Positions 16,620 to 26,741 of a DNA stretch of 35,577 nucleotides are shown here, piece by piece. Origin of the DNA: Bacteroidia bacterium (GTDB lineage: Bacteria; Bacteroidota; Bacteroidia; Bacteroidales; Bacteroidaceae); NCBI GenBank assembly GCA_009929715.1, contig RZZX01000017.1:1-35577 (forward strand), given 5' to 3'. The translations under genes were made by a program, and so were the position numbers. The notes under the pieces are model-generated. The model did no database searches, was not told the origin of the DNA, and worked only from the letters and a program-made list of their open reading frames with translations. Position 1 is the stretch's first letter. The number at the start of each line of letters is the position of its first letter.

Positions 16620-17162
16620 TTAGTTATTTTCTTTTCCTATGGCTAGTCGAAGTTTTTTTTGCAAATTTGTTTTTGCTCGAATCAAGAGCTGCTCCACAGC
16701 CCCTTCAGAAATCTGCATGATAGTAGCCACCTCTTTTTGAGACAGTTCATCATAGCGCGATAAAACAAAAGCGGTACGTTGTTTCTCAGGTAGTCCGTCT
16801 ATTGCATCAGCAATCTTTTTATCACGCTCTTGTTGCTCTAGCACTTGCTCTGGGTTTTTATCACCGTTGCTTCGATTGAATAAAAGGGCGAAAGCCTCTT
16901 CGCTCAGTTGCAACAAACTCTTTCTGTTTTTTACTTTTATATAACTCAAAGCCAAATTAACACTGATACGATAAAGCCATGTTGACACCTCAGCATCACC
17001 ACGAAACTTATTCCAGCTACTAAAAGCTCGGATAAACACCTCTTGCGTTAAATCCTCGGCATCTTCTTTGAGATGAACAAAGCCGAGAAGGGTTCGGAAA
17101 ACCATCTGATGGTAGTCCCGAACGATTGCTTCAAACTCTTTCGCTTCCTTTTTGTTGTTCAT
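16620..17162 (-). CDS. ECF sigma factor (RpoE/CnrH-like)
   Basis: This 180-residue ECF sigma factor has region 2 (EFEAIVRDYHQMVFRTLLGF, LKEDAEDLTQEVFIRAFSSW, FRGDAEVSTWLYRISVNLAL) and region 4 (LPEKQRTAFVLSRYDELSQK, EVATIMQISEGAVEQLLIRA). It is of the RpoE/SigW kind, not the FecI kind at 12176-12790. It is first in a minus-strand operon with a probable anti-sigma, a Spy-like sensor and a small secreted protein, which suggests autoregulation and control by a periplasmic signal. The 272-bp region shared with the divergent padR gene holds its promoter. A 12-bp palindrome GCTTTTAAAAGC at 17265-17276 lies there, but its role is unclear. Confidence 0.92.
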   Translation of the reverse strand: MNNKKEAKEFEAIVRDYHQMVFRTLLGFVHLKEDAEDLTQEVFIRAFSSWNKFRGDAEVSTWLYRISVNLALSYIKVKNRKSLLQLSEEAFALLFNRSNGDKNPEQVLEQQERDKKIADAIDGLPEKQRTAFVLSRYDELSQKEVATIMQISEGAVEQLLIRAKTNLQKKLRLAIGKENN

Positions 17163-17361
17163 ATACCGTTAGACTCTGCTTTGATTCATTTCCTATGTGC
17201 TAAGTTGTAGAAAATGCGAATGTAGATAAAAATAAGTCGTTAGTCAAGTAAATGGCTTTAAAAGGCTTTTAAAAGCTTTACTAATAGGGGATTAACGCGC
17301 TGATTAGCTTTAATTGATATATCTAAATACAACTCATGGAGTGTTAACTATGCTTAAATAT

Positions 17362-17384
17362 AGTATTATGCTATACATAGTACT
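17362..17384. promoter_or_regulatory. Palindrome upstream of padR, candidate PadR operator
   Basis: AGTATTATG (17362-17370), five bases, then CATAGTACT (17376-17384): nine-base arms with one mismatch. It sits 12 bases before the -7 box of padR, overlapping where the -33 box should be. PadR-family proteins commonly bind AT-rich palindromes in their own promoters, so autorepression is the natural reading. Confidence 0.5.
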
Positions 17385-17395
17385 CAACCAAAACC

Positions 17396-17403
17396 TATAT
17401 TTG
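17396..17403 (+). promoter_or_regulatory. -7 promoter box of padR (TATATTTG)
   Basis: TATATTTG matches TAnnTTTG, 31 bases before the padR start codon. No clear -33 TTTG is visible; the palindrome occupies that position. Confidence 0.5.
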
Positions 17404-17434
17404 TTCCGTCTAATGATTAAATAAGAAAAGACCT

Positions 17435-17761
17435 ATGAATGTAGACAATGTAAAATCGCAAATGAGGAAAGGCATGTTAGAGTATTGCATCATGCTTTTG
17501 TTGCACAAAGAATCGGCTTATGCTTCGGACATCATACAGAAACTGAAAGAGGCACAGCTCATTGTTGTGGAAGGAACACTTTATCCGTTACTGACTCGCT
17601 TGAAAAATGATGATCTGTTGAGTTATGAATGGGTAGAATCGACGCAAGGACCACCCCGAAAGTACTATAAACTCACGGAAAAAGGGGAGGGCTTTCTCAA
17701 TGAACTAGAGCTTTCTTGGCGTGAGCTCAACGAGACCGTGAATCACATTGCTAATAGATAA
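17435..17761 (+). CDS. PadR-family transcriptional regulator
   Basis: This 108-residue winged-helix regulator of the short PadR (PadR-s2) type has the pattern RKGMLEYCIMLLLHKESAYA, SDIIQKLKEAQLIVVEGTLY, PLLTRLKNDDLLSYEW, GPPRKYYKLTEKG. It lacks the extended C-terminal dimer domain of long PadR proteins. In Bacteroidetes such regulators commonly precede a PspC-domain membrane protein, as here (24 bp downstream). It probably represses its own two-gene operon through the palindrome at 17362-17384. The inducer is unknown. Confidence 0.9.
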   Translation: MNVDNVKSQMRKGMLEYCIMLLLHKESAYASDIIQKLKEAQLIVVEGTLYPLLTRLKNDDLLSYEWVESTQGPPRKYYKLTEKGEGFLNELELSWRELNETVNHIANR

Positions 17762-17785
17762 ATAACCCGATAATAGTAAATAAAG

Positions 17786-18895
17786 ATGAAAAAGACATTA
17801 ACTGTAAATTTAGGTGGCAGAGTTTATCACATTGATGAGGATGCTTACCGCTTGTTGGATAGATACTTGTCTAACTTAAAGCAACATTTTCGTAAGCAAC
17901 AAGGTGCCGAAGAGATTGTTACGGATATTGAGAATAGAATAGCAGAACTTTTTGCCGAGAAACTGTCTGCTCATGTAGAGGTTATTACGCTAGCTGATGT
18001 AGAAGAGGTGATCACTCGTGTAGGCAAACCAGAAGATTTTGGTGAGTCGGTAGCCGATAGTGATAAAGGTTGGACTGCTTCAGGTACCGATCAGAACAGA
18101 CACACTTCCGAACAAACAACGCAGCAAGCGCGTCAACGCCGCTTGTATCGGGATCCCGATGATAAAGTATTGGGAGGTGTAGCCGCTGGTGTAGCTGCCT
18201 ATTTTGATTGGGATGTGACTTGGGTACGTATTGCGTTAGTAGCGCTTTTCTTTGTACCGTTTGTGAATATTCCAGTAGTCTTGCCTTATATTATTGCTTG
18301 GATTGTTATTCCGGAGGCTTTGACAGCTGGTGAAAAGCTTCATATGCGTGGTGAAGCGGTGACGGTCGAAAACATTGGAAAAACAGTGACCGATGGGTTT
18401 GAAAAAGTATCTAACGGAGTGAATGATTTTATCAAATCAGATAAACCGCGTACTGCTTTACAAAAAGTGTTAGATGCCATTATCGCTGTCGTATCGGTTG
18501 TATTTAAAGTCTTTTTGGTAGCGCTTTTGGTGGTCTGTTTCCCTGCTTTGTTTGCATTTGCCATTGCTTTTGTCGTATTGATTGTGGTGCTAATCACCTT
18601 GGCTATTGGCGGTTGGGCGGCATTAGTCAACCTTATTCCGATGATTAATTATGCACCGATTGGTACGTCACCTGCAATAGCCATTATTAGTACAATAGCT
18701 GGATTGGCTTTAGTGGGTATTCCGTTGTTTGGTCTAGTTCATGCCATTTTTCGCCAGCTGTTTCAATGGACACCAATGAGCACCACTTCGAAATGGATTT
18801 TGATTATTCTTTGGTTTATCAGTCTGATAGCTGTGGTAAGTTGTAGTGCCATGATTGGTTGGCATCTGCCTAGCTTTTGGCTCCATTGGTCTTGA
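17786..18895 (+). CDS. PspC-domain multi-pass membrane protein
   Basis: This 369-residue protein has an N-terminal soluble region (about 1-90, LTVNLGGRVYHIDEDAYRLL then a helical stretch and VEEVITRVGKPEDFGE, like the HAAS/DUF1700-type helical domain). A linker rich in Gln/Thr/Arg follows, then a PspC domain (about 113-173, RLYRDPDDKVLGGVAAGVAA, YFDWDVTWVRIALVALFFVP, LPYIIAWIVIPEA). The remainder has several membrane helices (VSVVFKVFLVALLVVCFPAL, FAIAFVVLIVVLITLAI, SPAIAIISTIAGLALVGIPL, KWILIILWFISLIAVV). The probable role is envelope-stress response with the co-transcribed PadR. The exact function of such PspC fusions is unknown. Confidence 0.88.
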   Translation: MKKTLTVNLGGRVYHIDEDAYRLLDRYLSNLKQHFRKQQGAEEIVTDIENRIAELFAEKLSAHVEVITLADVEEVITRVGKPEDFGESVADSDKGWTASGTDQNRHTSEQTTQQARQRRLYRDPDDKVLGGVAAGVAAYFDWDVTWVRIALVALFFVPFVNIPVVLPYIIAWIVIPEALTAGEKLHMRGEAVTVENIGKTVTDGFEKVSNGVNDFIKSDKPRTALQKVLDAIIAVVSVVFKVFLVALLVVCFPALFAFAIAFVVLIVVLITLAIGGWAALVNLIPMINYAPIGTSPAIAIISTIAGLALVGIPLFGLVHAIFRQLFQWTPMSTTSKWILIILWFISLIAVVSCSAMIGWHLPSFWLHWS

Positions 18896-18922
18896 GGTGA
18901 TTGACGATTTTGAATTTAACTT

Positions 18923-18962
18923 AAAATGTGCTCTGTTTTAATAAAAATGGGGCGCATTTTTT
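18923..18962 (+). terminator. Terminator after the PspC gene
   Basis: AAAATGTGC (18923-18931) pairs with GCGCATTTT (18952-18960, one G-T pair), with six T in all to 18962. Confidence 0.65.
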
Positions 18963-18994
18963 CTTTCAGTATTCTGTTAATCAAGAAAATTAGC

Positions 18995-19002
18995 TATGTT
19001 TG
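18995..19002 (+). promoter_or_regulatory. -7 box before the metallo-hydrolase gene (TATGTTTG)
   Basis: TATGTTTG matches TAnnTTTG, 28 bases before the start at 19031. The -33 box is not clear. Confidence 0.45.
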
Positions 19003-19030
19003 TAGTCAGGTTTAAGGTATATAGAAAGGT

Positions 19031-20032
19031 ATGGGAGAACATATTTGTTTCCGGAGAAATGAACGTTTAGGTAGTGTCAATCCGTATTGGAGAGGCAACC
19101 CTACTGCTCGTGGGCGTTTTTTTAATAGACAGCATCGGCACCGACCAGGTATGGGAAGTGTACTAAAGTGGCGATTATCGCCTAATCCGCAACGGAAAGA
19201 GAAGAGAGCGGTGAAGTGGAATCCGCCAGTCAATTACTTGCAGACATTAGCTCATGTAGAGGGTGATGCGTTGATTTGGTTGGGACATAATTCTTTCTTT
19301 CTCCAGATTGCTGGTAAGCGTATCATGTTCGATCCTGTTTTTGGGCATATTCCTTTTGTCCGTCGGAAGAGTGAGTGTCCGGCCAATCCCGATATTTTTA
19401 CTGGTATTGATTATCTGTTGATCAGTCACGATCATTTTGATCATCTTGATCGGAAAAGTATCGCCCGCTTATTGAAAAATAATCCGCAGATGACGCTCTT
19501 CTGTGGCTTAGGAACTGGCGAATTGGTGCAGTCATGGTTTCCTGAACTCTCTGTTATTGAAGCGGCTTGGTATCAGCAAATGCAAGATGAAGAGTTGAAA
19601 ATGACTTTTCTGCCGGCGCAACACTGGAGCAAACGTTCGGTTCGTGATGGTGGGCAACGCTTGTGGGGGGCATTTATGATTGAAGTGGGGCATACATTCT
19701 CTCTCTATTACAGTGGCGATACGGGGTATTCGAACCATTTTCGTGAGATACCGGAGCTTTTCGGTAAACCCGACTATGCTTTGTTGGGGATAGGTGCGTA
19801 TAAACCTCGTTGGTTTATGCGTCCGAATCATATCTCTCCGTATGAATCACTGACAGCTGCGCAAGAGATGGGAGCCAAAGTGACTATTCCGATGCATTAT
19901 GGAACATTCGATTTATCGGACGAACCACTTCATGATCCGCCGCAAGTGTTTACTTCGGAAGCAAAGAAGCGGAATATACGTATAGAAGTGCCTGGATTGG
20001 GTGAGGTGATCCGATTGAAGCGCAAGCGTTAA
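19031..20032 (+). CDS. NAPE-PLD/UlaG-like metallo-beta-lactamase-fold hydrolase
   Basis: This 333-residue MBL-fold enzyme with two metal sites has HDHFDH at H133, H135, D137 and H138, plus His198 (PAQHWSKR), D230 (YYSGDTGYS) and H289 (PMHYGTF). The PAQHWSKR/SGDTGYS pattern and the N-terminal segment naming GNPTARGRF are typical of the N-acyl-phosphatidylethanolamine phospholipase D-like group, which hydrolyses phosphodiester or lactone substrates. The bacterial substrate is generally unknown. No signal peptide is apparent. It has its own -7 box and is followed by the flavin reductase-like gene, with 74 bp to the preferred start. Confidence 0.85.
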   Translation: MGEHICFRRNERLGSVNPYWRGNPTARGRFFNRQHRHRPGMGSVLKWRLSPNPQRKEKRAVKWNPPVNYLQTLAHVEGDALIWLGHNSFFLQIAGKRIMFDPVFGHIPFVRRKSECPANPDIFTGIDYLLISHDHFDHLDRKSIARLLKNNPQMTLFCGLGTGELVQSWFPELSVIEAAWYQQMQDEELKMTFLPAQHWSKRSVRDGGQRLWGAFMIEVGHTFSLYYSGDTGYSNHFREIPELFGKPDYALLGIGAYKPRWFMRPNHISPYESLTAAQEMGAKVTIPMHYGTFDLSDEPLHDPPQVFTSEAKKRNIRIEVPGLGEVIRLKRKR

Positions 20033-20106
20033 TGCTTTTGAAAGGTAGGTGTGTTACTTAAAGTACCTATATTTTAATGAAGTTTTATAATCAAAGAATA
20101 GATGAA

Positions 20107-20610
20107 ATGAAAGAGATTGCAGTAGCAGAATTGAAAGAGAATTTTATAGAGACGATCGGTAAAGAGTGGATGTTAGTTACAGCAGGGCCACTTGGTGCAT
20201 GTAATACGATGACTGCTAGTTGGGGAAGTATCGGTTGGTTGTGGAACAAGCCTGTGGCTTTCGTCTTTATCCGACCTGAGCGTTATACGCATGAATTTAT
20301 AGAAAAATGCAACCGTTTAACTCTCTCTTTTTTGGGTGAGGAACATAAGAAAGTACATGCCATTTGTGGCTCGAAATCGGGTAAGGAAGTAGATAAGATA
20401 GAAGCTACTGGACTAACACCTGTTGGTGGCCAAAATGATACGGTTCTTTTTGAAGAATCGCGTTTATCATTGGTTTGCAGAAAGATGTATGCAGATAGTA
20501 TTAAACCAGAATGTTTCTTAGAACCGGGCTTTATAGAACGTTGGTATGAGTCGCATGGCGGGTATCACGAGATGTATATTTTAGAGATAGAGCAGGTCTT
20601 GGTAAGGTAG
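20107..20610 (+). CDS. Flavin reductase-like FMN-binding protein
   Basis: This 167-residue protein has the flavin reductase-like split-barrel fold. Visible are EWMLVTAGPLGACNTMTASW, GSIGWLWNKPVAFVFIRPER, YTHEFIEKCNRLTLSFLG and ATGLTPV. Such proteins bind FMN and either supply reduced flavin or act as small oxidoreductases. An upstream ATG at 20077 would add ten residues (MKFYNQRIDE). I prefer 20107 because family members commonly begin with MKEI-type sequence. It ends just before a bidirectional terminator. Confidence 0.85.
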   Translation: MKEIAVAELKENFIETIGKEWMLVTAGPLGACNTMTASWGSIGWLWNKPVAFVFIRPERYTHEFIEKCNRLTLSFLGEEHKKVHAICGSKSGKEVDKIEATGLTPVGGQNDTVLFEESRLSLVCRKMYADSIKPECFLEPGFIERWYESHGGYHEMYILEIEQVLVR

Positions 20611-20652
20611 CTCATTACGTTATGCTAGTTGTCTAGTCACCAAGAACTGTAG

Positions 20653-20687
20653 AAAAAAGCCCGAGCATCGAAATGCTCGGGCTTTTT
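20653..20687. terminator. Bidirectional terminator between convergent genes
   Basis: AGCCCGAGCAT (20658-20668), a CGAA loop, then ATGCTCGGGCT (20673-20683) form a perfect 11-bp stem with A-run on the left and T-run on the right. It serves both the flavin reductase-like gene and the DPP5 gene. Confidence 0.9.
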
Positions 20688-20750
20688 GGATTATTAGCGT
20701 ACCGGTATTTTACCGCGCTTTCTATTTTTACGAAAACACTCTGTACTAAT

Positions 20751-22856
20751 TTACTGAGCTGCTTTTTCTGTTTTGAGCCATTGATCGAGCCATTCAAAGA
20801 ACGTTCGTTGCCAGAGCACCCCATTTTGTGGTTTAAGCACCCAGTGATTTTCATCCGGATAGAGTAGAAGTTCGGCTGGGACACCACGCATAACAGCTGC
20901 ATCAAAAGCCGCCATCGCTTGGTTGGCTAAGATACGGTAGTCTTTTTCACCGTGAATACAGAGAATCGGTGTATCCCATTTATCTACAAACTTATGCGGT
21001 GAGTTAGCGAACGTCCGTTGGGCGATGGCATTCTCCTTTTCCCAATAAGCACCACCCATATCCCAATTAGCAAACCACTTCTCTTCGGTTTCCAAATATT
21101 GCATTTCCATGTTGAAAATGCCGTCGTGTGCGATGAAAGCTTTGAAACGTTTGTTGTGATGACCAGCCAACCAATAAACAGAGAACCCACCAAAGCTAGC
21201 ACCGACACATCCCAGATGCTCTTTGTCTACAAAAGGCTCTTTGGCTATTTCGTCGATAGCGGTGAAATAATCGTTCATACATTGGCCGCCATAATCACCA
21301 CTAATTTCTTCGTTCCATTTTAGTCCGAAGCCAGGGAGCCCACGGCGGTTCGGGGCAACGATGATGTAATCGTGAGCCGCCATGATTTGGAAGTTCCAAC
21401 GATACGACCAGAATTGGCTAACCGGACTTTGTGGTCCACCTTCGCAGAACAACAAGGTGGGGTACTTTTTAGCTGGATCGAAATGAGGCGGATAAATAAC
21501 CCAAGTGAGCATTTGTTGCCCATCAGTTGTTTTCATCCAACGCCCTTCCACTTTGCCAAAATCCATCTGATCATATAGATGTTTGTTTTCTTGAGTCAAT
21601 TGAGTTGGCGTTCCATCAAGAGCTACGGTGTAGATTTCATCTCCCATACTCATTGAGTGACGTTTCGTAACCAAGCGATCTTTCAGAAGAGCAACCCCGT
21701 CATAATCGTACATTCCAGAAGTAATAGGCTGAATAGAGTCGTTCGCTAAATCTAAGCGATAGATTTGTGTCTCACCATGCCAAACGCCGGTGAAATAAAT
21801 ATGTTTCGTATCCTCGCTCCAAACGAACTGTCCCACATTCGACTCAAAAGCGCGGCTGACAAAGCGTTTCTCTCCACTTTTTAAATTCATAATAAACAAG
21901 CGGTTTTGGTCGGCTTCATACCCATCGCGTTCCATACTCAACCAAGCGATATACTGTCCATCTGGAGAATATTGTGGGTTGGTATCGTAACCTTTATTCT
22001 CTTCGGTGATATTTTTCTCTGTTTGAGTTTTCAAGTCGTAAATATAAATATCCGAGTTGGTCGATTTTGCATACTCCAAACCAACCTTTTTACGGCAAGT
22101 ATAGGCTATCTGATCCGACGTTTTATTCCAGGCCAATTGTTCGATGCCACCAAAAGGCTTCATTGGGCTTTCAAACGGTTGGTTTTTTAGAATATCCGTG
22201 ATATTTGTGAAGCTCGCACCATCAAAATCGCCCACAAATGGGTGTGGAGCAGTTGTTACCCACTCATCCCAATGCTTATACATTAAGTCTTTGATAATGA
22301 TACCCGACGCTTTAGGTAGATCAGGATATTTATCGGCTGTACTCTCTTTCGTTTTGATTTGTGCTATAAACAGCAACTTCTTTTCGTCTGGTGAAAAAGA
22401 AAACCCCTCTATGTCACCCTCGTAGTTGCTAAGTTGTTTGCGGTCGCTACCGTCAGGATTCATTTCATAAAGTTGGCTACTTCCGTTGTCGTTGCTTAAA
22501 AATGCGATTTTTTTTCCACCTTTAATCCAGACGGTGTTATTCTCTTGGAAAGCTGTGTGAGTAATTTGGCAGTTATCGCTGCCATCGGCATTCATCACAA
22601 AGACTTCACGGTTGCTTTTGTTTTCCGGAACACTATAATACGCTACGGTATATACTATTCTCTGCCCATCGGGCGATACAGAGAATTCGCCGATACGTCC
22701 CATGGCCCATAAAGCTTCCGGAGTCATTCGTCTATTCTCTATTTTGAGTTCTGATTTTCCAATCAGTACCCCATCTGTTCCGCTTGCCTGTTTACTTCCT
22801 GTACATGAAGCTAACATCATTGCTGCCGACATGATTAATAAATTGGTTTGTTTCAT
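20751..22856 (-). CDS. dpp5: Dipeptidyl-peptidase 5-like S9 peptidase, lipoprotein
   Basis: This prolyl-oligopeptidase (S9C) family enzyme has 701 residues from the Met at 22856, chosen because it begins a lipoprotein signal (LLIMSAAMMLASC, lipidated Cys18). The frame reaches 16 codons further upstream. A seven-bladed WD40-like propeller (repeats such as FSVSPDGQRIVYT, FSFSPDEKKLLFI, PQYSPDGQYIAWL) is followed by an alpha/beta-hydrolase domain. The catalytic triad is Ser554 (GASFGGF), Asp639 (GEKDYRI) and His671 (ENHWV). In Porphyromonas gingivalis DPP5 the triad is, from memory, Ser542/Asp627/His659, giving the same spacing. It removes dipeptides with Ala or hydrophobic residues in the second position and supports peptide nutrition in the periplasm. 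It stands alone between terminators. Confidence 0.92.
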   Translation of the reverse strand: MKQTNLLIMSAAMMLASCTGSKQASGTDGVLIGKSELKIENRRMTPEALWAMGRIGEFSVSPDGQRIVYTVAYYSVPENKSNREVFVMNADGSDNCQITHTAFQENNTVWIKGGKKIAFLSNDNGSSQLYEMNPDGSDRKQLSNYEGDIEGFSFSPDEKKLLFIAQIKTKESTADKYPDLPKASGIIIKDLMYKHWDEWVTTAPHPFVGDFDGASFTNITDILKNQPFESPMKPFGGIEQLAWNKTSDQIAYTCRKKVGLEYAKSTNSDIYIYDLKTQTEKNITEENKGYDTNPQYSPDGQYIAWLSMERDGYEADQNRLFIMNLKSGEKRFVSRAFESNVGQFVWSEDTKHIYFTGVWHGETQIYRLDLANDSIQPITSGMYDYDGVALLKDRLVTKRHSMSMGDEIYTVALDGTPTQLTQENKHLYDQMDFGKVEGRWMKTTDGQQMLTWVIYPPHFDPAKKYPTLLFCEGGPQSPVSQFWSYRWNFQIMAAHDYIIVAPNRRGLPGFGLKWNEEISGDYGGQCMNDYFTAIDEIAKEPFVDKEHLGCVGASFGGFSVYWLAGHHNKRFKAFIAHDGIFNMEMQYLETEEKWFANWDMGGAYWEKENAIAQRTFANSPHKFVDKWDTPILCIHGEKDYRILANQAMAAFDAAVMRGVPAELLLYPDENHWVLKPQNGVLWQRTFFEWLDQWLKTEKAAQ

Positions 22857-22984
22857 AAATAGATTGATTTGAAAAGAAACAGAACGCCTTGCTCTCTGTT
22901 TCATAAATAACTACATAACTTGTAGGCGAAGATAATTAAAAAAGTGTTATCATCTAGAATAAAAGCCTCTTTTTTGTTTGGTAA

Positions 22985-23028
22985 ACTATCAAAAAGAAAG
23001 CCGGACTACTTCATTAGCGTAGTCCGGC
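22985..23028 (-). terminator. Terminator after yidC (minus strand)
   Basis: GCCGGACTAC (23000-23009) and GTAGTCCGGC (23019-23028) form a perfect 10-bp stem. Read on the minus strand it is followed by TTTCTTTTTG, 38 bases past the yidC stop. Confidence 0.85.
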
Positions 23029-23065
23029 CAGTCTTTATATGAATATTCGTTCTGTTAAGTCTCTC

Positions 23066-24907
23066 TTAACGGTTCTTTTTCATTTCCTCTTGTTGCTTTT
23101 GCATAGCTTCCAGACGAGCCGCAAAACCACTCTTTTTCATTTGCTTCGGGTCTTTTTTCTTTGCTTCCATGATGGCCAGCAACTTCGTTTCATTTGTTGT
23201 TCTACGAAGTGCAATCATGGTAACAACACTAATCAATGTTGAAATAAAGTAGTAGTAGTTCAATCCTGCCGGATAGCTATTCAAGACGAACAAGAACATC
23301 AAAGGCATTAGATACATCATCCATTTCATGGCCGGCATCTGCGGTTGTGAACCGTTGTCCTGCATAGACATCGTATATTTGGTGTTAAGCAGATTGGTTG
23401 CTGTCATCAAGATGCAAAACAAGCTCAAGTGATCACCTAAGAACGGCACGTTGAATGGTAAATTAATGAACGCATCATAAGTCGACAAGTCATCAGCCCA
23501 CAAGAAACTTTGTTGGCGCAGTTCGATAGCACTTGGAACGAACATAAATAACGCCATCAAGATAGGGAACTGTAGCAACATTGGTAGACATCCTCCCATC
23601 GGACTCACCCCATATTGGCTGTAAAGCCCCATGACCTCTTGTTGTTTTTTCATTGCATCCTCTTGTTTCGGATACTTTTGGTTGATGAGATCTATTTTCG
23701 GTTTCAAGACACGCATCTTAGCCGAAGACATATACGTTTTCCAAGTAGCCGGGTAAACCACCACTTTAACAATGATCGTTAAAATAAGCAGTACAACCCC
23801 CATGCTCAAGCCCCATTTCGTGAGCCAGTCGAACAGATTAATTGTCACATACTTATTAATCCAACGAATTACCGGCCATCCTAGGTAAACCAAGTTGTCC
23901 AATTCCCACTCATTATCACGTCCCTTATCTAATGCTTTGAGCGTCTTGTAGTGGTTCGGGCCAAAATAGAAGAACATGTCTGTAGATTGTTTGCCAGTCG
24001 GATCAAAAAATGTATTCATTTCGGCCGAATAATCCTTGATGTATCCGCTCTTCTCTTTCTCCATTATCGATTTTACTTTTGCTTTACCAAACTGTTGGTC
24101 AGCTATAAAGACCGAAGAGAAGAATTGATTTTTGAAAGCCACCCAGTTGACTGTACCTTCTATGCTTTTTTCATCATCTTTGCTTGCTGATAAATTATCG
24201 ACATTAGCATCCGTTAGCTTATAAGTCAGCTCTGCCAATCGATTTTCATACATAAAACCCTTTTCTTGTTGGCGAGTTTTTTGGGTCCATGCAATATCAA
24301 CATAGTGCGTTGTGGCAGAAAGGTACGATTCCATTCCTGTAGCTTTAATCACACAACTAGTCAGATAACTATCCGCTTTTAGAGTATAAATAAAGTCGAT
24401 ATAACTCGCACTATCAGCAGCTAAACGCATGGTAACGCTACTATCCGTTTGGTTGACCGTTTCAAAATAGTAATCTTTTGTTTGAATAGCCCCATCTTTA
24501 TTGTAAAAGTTAAAGTAGATATTGGCATCCTCCTCGTTGAATAAAACCACCGGACTTTTTTTATCCTGTGCTTTATAATTCTTGAGCTGAGCCGAAGCTA
24601 TCCGGCCGCCTTTGTTAGAAAGCGTAAGTTGAACCAGGTTATTCTGAATTGTAGTCAAAGATTTAGTACCACTTAGAGCGTTGAAAAATAAAGCAGATGA
24701 ATCTTTTGGAGTAACCGTTGCCTTCTCATTAGCAAGTGCAGCTACTGTTTTAGCTTCAAGAGCTTCTTTTTGCTGTTGTACCACAGCAATAGAGTCGTAG
24801 TATTTCTTTTGAGCAGCCACCTGTTCGTCGCTTGGTCGGCTTAAAAAGCTGAATACAACCAACAATACGCCTATGAGTACGAGACCTGTTATGGTATTTT
24901 TATCCAT
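23066..24907 (-). CDS. yidC: YidC membrane protein insertase
   Basis: This 613-residue insertase places proteins in the inner membrane, alone or with SecYEG. It has an N-terminal anchor ([19 protein letters not shown]), a periplasmic beta-domain (about 70-340) and the conserved five-helix core (about 355-580, [79 protein letters not shown]). The tail is rich in Lys, Met and Gln. It lies 39 bp after pyrG on the same strand, with no terminator between, and they probably form one transcript, as commonly seen in Bacteroidales. Confidence 0.97.
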   Translation of the reverse strand: MDKNTITGLVLIGVLLVVFSFLSRPSDEQVAAQKKYYDSIAVVQQQKEALEAKTVAALANEKATVTPKDSSALFFNALSGTKSLTTIQNNLVQLTLSNKGGRIASAQLKNYKAQDKKSPVVLFNEEDANIYFNFYNKDGAIQTKDYYFETVNQTDSSVTMRLAADSASYIDFIYTLKADSYLTSCVIKATGMESYLSATTHYVDIAWTQKTRQQEKGFMYENRLAELTYKLTDANVDNLSASKDDEKSIEGTVNWVAFKNQFFSSVFIADQQFGKAKVKSIMEKEKSGYIKDYSAEMNTFFDPTGKQSTDMFFYFGPNHYKTLKALDKGRDNEWELDNLVYLGWPVIRWINKYVTINLFDWLTKWGLSMGVVLLILTIIVKVVVYPATWKTYMSSAKMRVLKPKIDLINQKYPKQEDAMKKQQEVMGLYSQYGVSPMGGCLPMLLQFPILMALFMFVPSAIELRQQSFLWADDLSTYDAFINLPFNVPFLGDHLSLFCILMTATNLLNTKYTMSMQDNGSQPQMPAMKWMMYLMPLMFLFVLNSYPAGLNYYYFISTLISVVTMIALRRTTNETKLLAIMEAKKKDPKQMKKSGFAARLEAMQKQQEEMKKNR

Positions 24908-24946
24908 AAAATTGTTATTTTACTTGTGTTATTATTACGATTGTTT

Positions 24947-26647
<1,701 letters not shown>

Positions 26648-26715
26648 TTATCCTGAACATTTTTATCAAAAAGTGTATTTTTGGATAAAAGCTATGTTTT
26701 TTAAACTAAATAATG

Positions 26716-26723
26716 TAATTTTG
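26716..26723 (+). promoter_or_regulatory. -7 box of the DUF3078 gene (TAATTTTG)
   Basis: TAATTTTG fits TAnnTTTG, only 18 bases before the chosen ATG at 26742. This supports that start over the more upstream in-frame codons, which would lie before the transcription start. Confidence 0.45.
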
Positions 26724-26741
26724 CGACAAATTTTGTATGTT

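Noticed and set aside
17265-17276. Palindrome GCTTTTAAAAGC as an ECF promoter or operator
   Set aside because: AT-rich 12-bp palindromes occur easily by chance in such intergenic DNA, and no second copy was found before a likely target gene.
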